From Acetobacteraceae bacterium (GTDB taxonomy: Bacteria > Pseudomonadota > Alphaproteobacteria > Acetobacterales > Acetobacteraceae), in assembly GCA_030044345.1 (NCBI GenBank), contig JASHVY010000231.1, positions 1 to 6,312 on the forward strand: a DNA stretch of 6,312 bases, read 5' to 3'. The stretch's first letter is position 1; each line of letters opens with the position of its first letter. Position numbers and translations under genes: made by a program. This document shows positions 1 to 5,368 of this stretch, in pieces. The notes under the pieces were generated by a model. That model was given only the letters and a program-made list of their open reading frames with translations. It was not told where the DNA came from and made no database searches.

Positions 1-405
1 GTCACGGATCGGCACACCGCTGTGGACTACGCTCGCGCTCTAAAAGATTTGGCCGATCTGCACTTCGCAAAGGCCAGGATCATCGTCCTGGTCCAGGACA
101 ACCTCACCATCCACTGCAAAGCGTCGCTCTACGAGGCTTTCCCCGCCGCCGAGGCCAGGCGGCTGGTCGAGCGGTTCGAATGGCATTACACCCCAAAGCA
201 CGGAAGCTGGCTCAATCTGGCGGAGTCCGAGCTCGGGGTCCTATCTTGTCAGTGCCTCGATCGCCGCATTCCTGACAAACAAACCCTCATCGACGAAATC
301 GCCGCCTGGGAAAAACACCGCAATGCCAATCATGCCAAGGCAAATTGGCATTTCACAACCCCAGACGCCCGCATCAAACTCAAACATCTCTACCCTTCAA
401 TCTGA
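1..405 (+). CDS. IS630-family transposase, C-terminal part (5' end outside window)
   Basis: The reading frame is open from the first base, so the gene begins outside the window; the GTG at 22 is internal. The 134 visible residues are the C-terminal part of the DDE catalytic domain of an IS630-family transposase, which cuts and joins the ends of its own element. The second catalytic aspartate lies in VLVQDNL (about residues 29-35) and the third catalytic acid in the HYTPKHGSWLNLAESEL block (about residues 63-79). The stretch LSCQCLDRRIPD and the tail ending in LKHLYPSI are also family-typical. The first catalytic Asp and the N-terminal helix-turn-helix would lie upstream and cannot be judged. 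No stop or frameshift interrupts the visible part, so it may be intact. The codon after the stop leads into what looks like the element's right end and then a truncated decarboxylase. Family assignment is from recognised motifs. Confidence 0.9.
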   Translation, partial: VTDRHTAVDYARALKDLADLHFAKARIIVLVQDNLTIHCKASLYEAFPAAEARRLVERFEWHYTPKHGSWLNLAESELGVLSCQCLDRRIPDKQTLIDEIAAWEKHRNANHAKANWHFTTPDARIKLKHLYPSI

Positions 406-421
406 ATGAATCGGGCGACTA
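1..421 (+). mobile_element. IS630-family element, right portion with inferred right end near 420
   Basis: The transposase stops at 405 and recognisable decarboxylase coding begins by about 425-430, so the element should end in between. IS630 elements insert at TA and duplicate it; a TA sits at 420-421 just after GGGCGAC, and I place the right end there. The reverse complement of this tip, reading AGTCGCCCGATTC inward, is plausible as a terminal inverted repeat. The left end is outside the window, so the repeat cannot be matched. The boundary is inference. Confidence 0.5.
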
Positions 422-1007
422 GCGCGCCAGGCAAGGGTCGCGATCGAGGTGATCGATCTCAGCAGCGGATTTCCGGCCACCTATCCTGGAATGGAGCCGC
501 CGCCGCTTGGGGCTTATCTTGCCGAGACCGAGGAAGGCTTCGAGCGACTCAGTCTATCGGATGCGGAACTCTGGGCGAAGCCGAGCCGCGCGCTCGCCGC
601 CGGCGCCAGCTCCGCGGTCGTGCAGGTCCAGCACCGTCATGACGAGGCGCTCGACCTCAACGATAGTGTGTTCGGCAGCCTCGCGGACGCTGGCAATCTC
701 GCCTTCCGGAATCCGGTGGGGCTGATCCGCCCAGAGGGGCCGGCGCCCGCGGCACAGAGGATCGGTTTTTCCTTACTTGGGCCAGACCCACGACAGTACG
801 GATGCGATGCGCGGCCCCTTCGTCCTACCCGCGGACACTGCGGAGTGCGATTGGATCGAAATCGGCCAGACCGGCGCCTATGGTGCCTGCCTGCGCACGG
901 GCTTCAACGGCTCGGATCGCGTGCGCCTGGTCGCGGTACGAGACGCCCCCTTGTCACGGCCGAGGGCTGCGCATGGCCGGCTTCTCTTGTCGCCTGACCC
1001 CGCCTGA
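422..1007 (+). pseudogene. Ornithine/lysine decarboxylase (fold type III, PLP), truncated and frameshifted
   Basis: This is the C-terminal part of an alanine-racemase-fold ornithine decarboxylase, which would convert ornithine to putrescine, the substrate of the next gene. The first frame reads IEVIDLSSGFPATYPGMEPP, LNDSVFGSL and VGLIRPEGPAPA up to about 765. The match then continues in another frame through GPFVLPAD and DWIEIGQTGAYGA to FNG, ending at the TGA at 1005-1007. The frame changes around the T-run at 766-770. The N-terminal half, including the PLP lysine, is absent, and the break coincides with the IS630 end. Active-site motifs are also eroded compared with the family: the glycine-rich GGGFP reads SSGFP, EPGR reads KPSR, and the catalytic-Cys motif GPTCDS reads GQTHDS. 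Truncation, frameshift and substitutions together argue for a non-functional relic. The family is clear; ornithine versus lysine specificity cannot be decided. Confidence 0.85.
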
Positions 1008-1011
1008 CCGG

Positions 1012-1051
1012 AAGGAGTTCGTCAATGGAAAAAGGAGTTTACCAATGGAAA
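1012..1051 (+). repeat. 20-bp tandem duplication of the hss ribosome-binding site and start codon
   Basis: Bases 1012-1031 and 1032-1051 are direct repeats matching at 17 of 20 positions. Each copy contains GGAG, a 7-base spacer and ATG followed by GAAA. The second ATG (1045) opens hss. The first ATG (1025) is shifted by 20 bases and so lies in another frame; it would encode a 31-residue peptide ending at TGA 1118-1120, overlapping the first 76 bases of hss. The two equally good initiation sites could compete for ribosomes or couple translation. The repeat is seen directly; any regulatory effect is inference. Confidence 0.85.
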
Positions 1052-2454
1052 AAGTCCCATTCGCTGGCCGTCTCATCATGCTCGGCTGCGGCAGCATCGG
1101 CCAGGGCGTCCTGCCGCTGATCCTGAGCCATATTGACATGCCGCGCGAGCGCATCCGCATCCTCACAGCCGATGAGCGCGGCCACGCGGTGGCAAAGGAG
1201 TCAGGTGTTGCGGTTACGATCGCGCCATTGACGCGCGAGAATTTCCGCGAGTTGCTTACCCCGATCCTCTTGCCAGGCGATTTCCTGCTGAACCTCTCGG
1301 TCGATGTCTCCTCGGTTGCGCTGATTGCGTTCTGCCACGAGCTCGGAGCCCTCTATCTCGACACCTGCATCGAGCCCTGGGCGGGCGGCTATACCGATCC
1401 ATCGCTCACGCCGTCCCAGCGCTCAAACTATGCGCTGCGTGAGAGCGCACTGGCACTTGCGGCCGGTGCTCCGGACGGCCCGACCGCGCTCCTCACCCAT
1501 GGCGCCAATCCGGGCCTCGTCTCGCATTTCGTCAAGGAGGCCCTGCTCAATATCGCCCGCGATACTCGCTTCGAAATCGAAACGCCCACCGGCCGGGACG
1601 GCTGGGCGGCGCTGGCCGAGCGGCTCGGCGTGAAGGTGATCCACATCGCAGAGCGGGACACGCAATCAGCCGACCTCGCCAAGGCGCCGGGCGAATTCGT
1701 CAACACTTGGTCGATCGATGGCTTTGCCGGCGAGGGCCGTCAGCCGGCCGAGCTTGGCTGGGGCACGCACGAGCGGACATTCCCTGCCGATGGGCGGCGC
1801 CACGAGTTCGGCTGCGGAGCCGCAATCTATCTTCTTCGTCCCGGTGCGGGCACGCGCGTTCGGACTTGGACGCCGCTCGAGGGACCGTTCCACGGCTTTC
1901 TCGTCACCCACAACGAATCGATTTCGATCGCCGACTACTACACCCGCCGTGACGTGAGCGGGAACGTGGCCTACCGCCCCACCGTGCACTATGCCTACCA
2001 TCCCTGCGATGACGCAGTGCTGTCACTGCATGAGATGGCCGGCAAGAACTGGGAGCTTCAGAAGCGCCAGCGGTTGATGATGGATGAGATCGCGGGCGGC
2101 ATGGACGAGCTCGGCGTGTTGCTGATGGGCCATGCGCGCAATGCCTATTGGTACGGCTCGCGCCTCTCGATCGAAGAGGCGCGGCGGCTGGTGCCATACA
2201 ACAACGCGACCAGCCTGCAGGTGACCTCGGCCGTGCTCGGCGGAATGGTCTGGGTGATCGAAAACCCCCGCGCCGGCGTCGTCGAGGCCGACCAGATCGA
2301 TCATGCGCGCGTGCTCGCCGTGGCGCTACCCTATCTCGGCGAGGTGGCGGGCGTGTACAGCGAATGGACGCCACTTGCCGGGCGCGGCGTGCTCTTCCCG
2401 GAGGAGATGGACGCAACGTCGCCTTGGGAGTTCGGCAATTTTCGGGTGACGTGA
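1045..2454 (+). CDS. hss: Homospermidine synthase (EC 2.5.1.44)
   Basis: This gene encodes a 469-residue cytosolic enzyme that uses NAD+ as a prosthetic group to condense two putrescines (or putrescine and spermidine) into homospermidine, a major polyamine of many alphaproteobacteria. The length is close to the roughly 477 residues of the Blastochloris viridis enzyme. A Rossmann dinucleotide loop, LGCGSIGQG, lies at residues 13-21. Residues reported as important in the B. viridis structure reappear at a constant offset of seven, as I recall that numbering: Asp87, Glu110 (in DTCIEPW), Asn155 (in THGANPG), Glu203, Trp222, Glu230 and His289. The fold is related to saccharopine dehydrogenase. The ATG at 1045 is chosen because GGAG (1034-1037) precedes it by seven bases and the Rossmann strand follows at once; the open frame further upstream is decarboxylase sequence read out of frame. 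No stop or frameshift is seen, so the enzyme looks functional although the decarboxylase before it is broken. Putrescine must then come from elsewhere. Confidence 0.95.
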   Translation: MEKVPFAGRLIMLGCGSIGQGVLPLILSHIDMPRERIRILTADERGHAVAKESGVAVTIAPLTRENFRELLTPILLPGDFLLNLSVDVSSVALIAFCHELGALYLDTCIEPWAGGYTDPSLTPSQRSNYALRESALALAAGAPDGPTALLTHGANPGLVSHFVKEALLNIARDTRFEIETPTGRDGWAALAERLGVKVIHIAERDTQSADLAKAPGEFVNTWSIDGFAGEGRQPAELGWGTHERTFPADGRRHEFGCGAAIYLLRPGAGTRVRTWTPLEGPFHGFLVTHNESISIADYYTRRDVSGNVAYRPTVHYAYHPCDDAVLSLHEMAGKNWELQKRQRLMMDEIAGGMDELGVLLMGHARNAYWYGSRLSIEEARRLVPYNNATSLQVTSAVLGGMVWVIENPRAGVVEADQIDHARVLAVALPYLGEVAGVYSEWTPLAGRGVLFPEEMDATSPWEFGNFRVT

Positions 2455-2893
2455 GCGAAAAACACGCCCAAGCCGCGGCAGGAGCCTCGCCCCCTTCATC
2501 CCGCAGAGATACCTAGCGAGACGCGAAGGGAGCTGAAGGTGGCCTCCAGCAGGATCGTCGCCCATTGCCTTGCTCGATATTGCCTACGCGATCAATCGTA
2601 TGCATCCGGGCGGTGCCATGGTTGGATAGGGGTGAGGCGAGTGCAGTGGGGTCGATGGGGCGCCAGTTCCCTGACAATGCCCCGCTCGCTTTGCCCGCTC
2701 ACCCGCGCGCAGCGGCGGGTCGGGGCAAGGCTGATTGGCCTTGGGGATGGTGATGGCGCAGAGTGGCAGGACGCAGCGGATTTCCCCGGATGCGTTCAGG
2801 CGGCAGGTGGCGGTCGCCGATTTTGCCCCAAGTCGCAAATGACCCAGCCGCTGAACGCGCCGTCGCGCTCGCTGACTGTCGGCCGGGGCGTCT
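2455..2893. other. Gene-poor spacer after hss
   Basis: I find no convincing gene here on either strand. Open frames exist, but they are long only because the DNA is GC-rich, and they lack recognisable domains or good ribosome-binding sites. A forward frame open from 2539 runs into the next gene, but its N-terminal part has no counterpart in the paralogous gene at 4887. No clear U-tailed terminator follows hss. The stretch contains a compound inverted repeat at 2691-2728. Confidence 0.6.
2691..2728. repeat. Compound inverted repeat
   Basis: An outer stem TTGCCC (2691-2696) pairs with GGGCAA (2723-2728), and an inner stem ACCCGC (2701-2706) pairs with GCGGGT (2715-2720), with an 8-base loop GCGCAGCG. 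The interrupted stem totals 12 pairs. No T-run follows on either strand, so it is not a classical terminator. It could be a dispersed extragenic palindrome; only a genome-wide search could show that. Confidence 0.5.
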
Positions 2894-3030
2894 GCTCGCG
2901 ATCCGACCTTTGCGGAATGCGGGCTCCGGCGCATAAGCTCCCTCGCAGCAGGCGAGAAGGTCGCTCGCCGGAGAGCGTGCGTGTGGTTCCAATCGACGTG
3001 TCCGAGGAAGAAACGGCTTGGAGAATCCAA
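2894..3030 (+). promoter_or_regulatory. Leader of first exported paralog, conserved with the second copy, containing a nested hairpin
   Basis: Bases 2894-2921 (GCTCGCGATCCGACC then TTTGCGGAATGCG) match 4779-4808 upstream of the second paralog with a few substitutions and small gaps. A second conserved block runs from about 2970 to the ATG. Between them this copy has about 29 extra bases. Across that insert, CTCCGGCG (2924-2931) pairs perfectly with CGCCGGAG (2966-2973), enclosing an inner stem CTCGC (2942-2946) with GCGAG (2952-2956). The ribosome-binding site is GGAG at 3020-3023, seven bases before the ATG. I cannot assign -35 and -10 boxes. A regulatory role is inference. Confidence 0.4.
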
Positions 3031-3429
3031 ATGAGTGCAACAAAAGCAATGAGCATTCGTAACAGGCTTGCCCGCGCCGTGGTTGGGGGCCTTTTGGTTT
3101 TCGCGGGATATTCGGGATTTGAAGTCCTGAACGGTGCAATGCACCTGCCGCCGGAGTTCGCCCTATCTGCCGCGCGTGCCGCCCAGATCCGCGCCATCGG
3201 CAACGTGTGTAACTGGAATTCAGTGGACTGGGACCAGATGACCAGGGACGAGCAGCAAGCGTGGGGAACGCTTGGGTGGACCCGCGAGACTTGGGAAGGT
3301 GACGAGTCGAATCAGGTGTATTCGGAATCGCAGGACTGGTCACAGCTGACCCTCGACGAGAAGAGCGCTGCGGAGGCGCTCGGCTATAACGCGACGTCTT
3401 GGGAGCAGGATTGTCCGCCCACGCCGTAG
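3031..3429 (+). CDS. Small exported protein with two Trp-bounded repeats (paralog 1)
   Basis: Function unknown; I do not recognise the family. The 132-residue product starts with a basic n-region (SIRNRLAR), a hydrophobic stretch at about 16-33 (VVGGLLVFAGYSG) and a likely signal-peptidase site near residues 48-51 (ARA/A), so it is probably exported to the periplasm or beyond. The mature part holds two similar repeats of about 24 residues: 66-89 (DWDQMTRDEQQAWGTLGW then RETW) and 102-125 (DWSQLTLDEKSAAEALGY then NATSW). They are offset by exactly 36 residues, so W67/W103, L81-G82/L117-G118 and W88/W124 align. Cys60 and Cys128, the only cysteines, bracket the repeats and could form a disulfide. 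The ATG at 3031 is chosen for GGAG seven bases upstream. A GTG at 2977 is an alternative, because the 18 codons before the ATG are partly conserved in the second copy (VPIDV). About two thirds of residues match the protein at 4887-5282. Confidence 0.8.
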   Translation: MSATKAMSIRNRLARAVVGGLLVFAGYSGFEVLNGAMHLPPEFALSAARAAQIRAIGNVCNWNSVDWDQMTRDEQQAWGTLGWTRETWEGDESNQVYSESQDWSQLTLDEKSAAEALGYNATSWEQDCPPTP

Positions 3430-3444
3430 GTCGCCAGAGCGACC
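3429..3444 (+). terminator. Small hairpin at the stop codon of paralog 1
   Basis: GGTCGC (3429-3434) pairs perfectly with GCGACC (3439-3444) around a CAGA loop, starting at the last base of the TAG stop. No T-run follows and the hairpin is not preserved after the second paralog, although the flanking sequence around GATCCGCC is. It may stabilise the mRNA end or act as a weak terminator. Confidence 0.3.
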
Positions 3445-4020
3445 GTGAGAGTCCCGGAGTGATCCGCCGGGCACACAACTGATCACGGTCGTCGCCATTC
3501 GTGAAAAGGGGTGGACACTGCGCTGCGATTGGCCGCAGGGTGGGCCGGCTTGCGGCAGAGACCCTGCGCGGTCTGATGTCGAAAGCGGCCCGGTCGTGTC
3601 TTCTCTCGATCCCGCCGGCCGGTCTCCATGCGTGCGAGCAAGCGCGGCAATATGCCGGCGGGGACCCGCAGAGGACGCGGGGGGTGGTGCCGCTGCAGAG
3701 CGGATAGTCCGCGTGACAGCGTGCGCGATTGCGGTGAGATCTTGCGAGACGCATCAACCGACGATTTGGCCGGGGTTGTAAATGAGCCAGACGTAGAAGG
3801 CGCCGTCGTGCTCGTGAAGAGAGGCCAGGGGAACGCCTGTGCACGGCGCCCTGGAGAGGGCCGACCGGGTTCGACCGCCGCGCCTTCGGTGCCTGCATGC
3901 CCTAGTGACCGCCGGAGCGCGATTCCACCCGAATGAATGTCGAAGGTCGGGGCGGACCTCGCGGGTCTGTGATGTGCCGGTGTCGCACGGGGACAGCCTG
4001 TCACCTTTGGGTGATCCAGT
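3445..4020. other. Spacer between paralog 1 and the lipoprotein gene
   Basis: No supported gene. The first 35 bases or so still resemble the DNA after the second paralog (a GAGAGTCCCGGAGTGATCC block against GAGGGATCCCGAAGCGATCC), marking the 3' edge of the duplicated segment. Several long open frames on both strands are compositionally biased and unrecognised. One minus-strand frame, 3754-4035, lacks an ATG or GTG but ends in the protein-like tail HDGAFYVWLIYNPGQIVG, and could be a fossil gene end. A short inverted repeat, TCACC-TTTG-GGTGA, sits at 4001-4014 just before the inferred promoter. Confidence 0.5.
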
Positions 4021-4031
4021 TACTTGCTGGT

Positions 4032-4060
4032 TTGTCTAACGCAATATTCCGCTATGCTAT
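4032..4060 (+). promoter_or_regulatory. Candidate promoter for the lipoprotein gene
   Basis: The DNA becomes locally AT-rich in an otherwise GC-rich window. TTGTCT (4032-4037) could be a -35 box, with TGCTAT (4055-4060) 17 bases downstream or TATGCT (4053-4058) 15 bases downstream as the -10. Transcription would start about 25 bases before the inferred TTG start at 4092. The match to a sigma-70 pattern is moderate and rests on composition and spacing only. Confidence 0.35.
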
Positions 4061-4091
4061 TTTTGTTCAGAACTTCGTCGAGGCAGGTGAC

Positions 4092-4661
4092 TTGACTCGG
4101 TGGCGTATTCAAAACTGTCATATTCGGAAGTGGGTTTATGTCCTCGCTTTGACCGGGCCGGCTTACGCCGTGGCGAGCTGCGCGCCGTATCCGTACGACA
4201 AGCGGACGGACGCGCTCACCACGAGCCTGCAATCCGATACTGACGCGCTGCTCGTGAACCTGACTTTCCTTGACCAGCAGATCTCTGATCTGCAAGGAAA
4301 ATCCGACCCGACCACGCTTGCCGCGCTGGACCGGGCGCGGCAAGCGGCAAGCTATGACGCAAACCTTCCCAGCTACAACCAGATCAAGCTCGATCTGGCG
4401 ACCCTCAAGATTCGCGTGGCCGCGGAAAACAAAGCCGATACCCAACTTCTCGGTGTGGAGATCGGGCATGTTGAGGATCTACTGTTTGGAAGGGGATCGC
4501 TGAGCGCAACGCACCAATCCGACGGCGTCGTCGAAAGAGCAACGATCGTTCGGTATCAATCGGCTCTGGACGCGCAATTCGCGACGATGCTGAATTATGA
4601 GATCAACGGCCCGCCGCAGGCCCCGCCAGACACCGACGAATCGGATGACACATCCGATTGA
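4092..4661 (+). CDS. Predicted lipoprotein, helical, function unknown
   Basis: From a TTG start at 4092 the product has 189 residues. That start is preceded by the purine-rich AGGCAGGTGA (4081-4090) and gives a compact signal peptide: basic residues at Arg12-Lys13, a hydrophobic core WVYVLALTGPAYA, and a lipobox V-A-S-C ending at Cys30. The mature protein would be lipid-anchored at Cys30; Ala rather than Asp at +2 favours the outer membrane by the E. coli rule. The body looks largely alpha-helical (residues 38-70, 73-90, 95-132 and 146-168), with heptad-like leucine spacing in parts. It ends in a Pro/Asp/Ser-rich acidic tail from about 173 (PPQAPPDTDESDD). Cys9 and Cys30 are the only cysteines. 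The open frame extends upstream to 3933, but that would put about 50 unrelated residues before the signal peptide. It lies between the two exported paralogs in the same orientation, so all three may act in the envelope; no function can be named. Confidence 0.7.
   Translation: MTRWRIQNCHIRKWVYVLALTGPAYAVASCAPYPYDKRTDALTTSLQSDTDALLVNLTFLDQQISDLQGKSDPTTLAALDRARQAASYDANLPSYNQIKLDLATLKIRVAAENKADTQLLGVEIGHVEDLLFGRGSLSATHQSDGVVERATIVRYQSALDAQFATMLNYEINGPPQAPPDTDESDDTSD
4265..4300 (+). repeat. Interrupted hairpin inside the lipoprotein gene
   Basis: TTTCCTT (4265-4271) pairs with AAGGAAA (4294-4300), and GCAGATC (4277-4283) pairs with GATCTGC (4287-4293) around a 3-base loop. The left arm carries a 5-base bulge, GACCA. 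Fourteen pairs in 36 bases is a strong RNA structure for coding sequence. It encodes part of the FLDQQISDLQGK helix. Its role, if any, is unknown. Confidence 0.5.
4639..4659 (+). terminator. Hairpin overlapping the lipoprotein stop codon
   Basis: AATCGGATG (4639-4647) pairs perfectly with CATCCGATT (4651-4659) around an ACA loop, and the last paired T is the first base of the TGA stop (4659-4661). Nine uninterrupted pairs could end transcription or protect the 3' end, but no T-run follows, so it is not a standard intrinsic terminator. Confidence 0.4.
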
Positions 4662-4778
4662 TGGCGGGTTGGATGTTGGAGCGTGTTCTCAGGCTTCATT
4701 CCCTGCCCTGCTGTGATGGAGCAGGCGGCTTGTACTTCACCGGCGAGAAACATCTGTCGCGAGGGATGCGGTTTACTC

Positions 4779-4886
4779 GCTCGCAATCCGATCTCTGCCG
4801 GAATAGCGCCATGTTGCTGGTTGTCGAAGAGTGTGCATGAGGTTCCGATCGACGTGACCCAGGAAGAAAAGGATTGGAGTGTTCCG
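4779..4886 (+). promoter_or_regulatory. Leader of second exported paralog, conserved with the first copy
   Basis: The block at 4779-4808 (GCTCGCAATCCGATC then TCTGCCGGAATAGCG) matches 2894-2921, and 4825-4886 matches the last 62 bases before the first paralog without gaps in the final 54. The approximately 29-base hairpin insert of the first leader is absent. Weak resemblance may extend back to about 4755. GGAG (4876-4879) lies seven bases before the ATG, as in copy 1. No promoter boxes can be assigned. Confidence 0.4.
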
Positions 4887-5282
4887 ATGAGTGCAGCAAG
4901 AGCGACAAGCATTCGCAACAGATTTGTCCGTGTCGTGATTGGGGGCGTTCTGGTTTTCGCGGGATCTTCGGGAATTGGAGTCCTGAGCAGCGCTTTGCGC
5001 CTGCCGCTGGAGTTCGGCCTCTCTGTTGCGCATGCCCAAATCCGTTCCATCGGCAATGTCTGTAACTGGGATTCAGTGGACTGGGATCAAATGAGTAACG
5101 CTGAGCAGCGGGCGTGGGAAACACTCGGATGGATCCGCGAACTCTGGCAGTCGAACAATTCGAATGCAGTGCCGACGTCTTCCGAGGACTGGTCGCACTT
5201 AAGCCTCGATGAGAAGAGTGCCGCCGAGGCGCTTGGCTATAACGCCGAATCCTGGGAGCAGACTTGTCCGCCCTCGCAGTAG
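4887..5282 (+). CDS. Small exported protein with two Trp-bounded repeats (paralog 2)
   Basis: This 131-residue protein is the paralog of the product of 3031-3429, aligning end to end with about 88 identical residues and a single one-residue gap at the cleavage site. Its signal peptide is clearer: basic SIRNRFVR, hydrophobic VVIGGVLVFAG and a canonical AHA/Q site, so the mature protein should begin QIRSIGNVCNW. The two repeats (DWDQMSNAEQRAWETLGW and DWSHLSLDEKSAAEALGY, each followed by a tryptophan five residues on) and both flanking cysteines are retained. The linker between repeats is the most divergent part (SNNSNAVPTSSE against GDESNQVYSESQ), while the second repeat is nearly identical. 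This suggests constraint on the folded repeats. Function unknown. ATG 4887 is supported by GGAG at 4876-4879; the alternative GTG at 4833 is 54 bases upstream, as in copy 1. Confidence 0.8.
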   Translation: MSAARATSIRNRFVRVVIGGVLVFAGSSGIGVLSSALRLPLEFGLSVAHAQIRSIGNVCNWDSVDWDQMSNAEQRAWETLGWIRELWQSNNSNAVPTSSEDWSHLSLDEKSAAEALGYNAESWEQTCPPSQ

Positions 5283-5342
5283 ATCGCGATAGGGGCGAAG
5301 AGGGATCCCGAAGCGATCCGCCTAAGATACCGTTGATTGGCC

Positions 5343-5368
5343 CCACCGCACTTCCCAGAGTGCGGTGG
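5343..5368 (+). terminator. Strong hairpin after paralog 2
   Basis: CCACCGCACT (5343-5352) pairs perfectly with AGTGCGGTGG (5359-5368) around a TCCCAG loop, 61 bases after the stop codon. It is followed by AAAA rather than a T-run, so on the plus strand it is a strong stem without the classical tail. Its position after the last plus-strand gene of the trio makes transcription termination or 3'-end protection the simplest reading. Confidence 0.5.

Noticed and set aside
802..1044. Extended N-terminus of homospermidine synthase from 802
   Set aside because: The upstream codons are the decarboxylase relic read out of frame. The ATG at 1045 has its own ribosome-binding site and the Rossmann fold starts directly after it.
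1904..2416. A 170-residue minus-strand open frame
   Set aside because: Antisense to hss with extreme Arg/Pro bias; a compositional shadow.
2539..3030. A 296-residue version of paralog 1 starting at 2539
   Set aside because: The added N-terminal residues have no counterpart in paralog 2 and would place the signal peptide in mid-protein.
2699..3898. A 399-residue minus-strand open frame
   Set aside because: It runs antisense to paralog 1, is dominated by Arg, Pro, Ser and Ala as expected from GC-rich shadow frames, and shows no domain or start signal.
4001..4014. TCACC-TTTG-GGTGA inverted repeat as an operator
   Set aside because: Only five base pairs, and not overlapping the inferred promoter boxes; too weak to call.
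4595..5056. Minus-strand frames antisense to both paralogs (also 2796-3203) with similar sequences
   Set aside because: Their similarity follows automatically from the duplicated plus-strand genes. Neither has a convincing start or domain, and both end in unrelated sequence.
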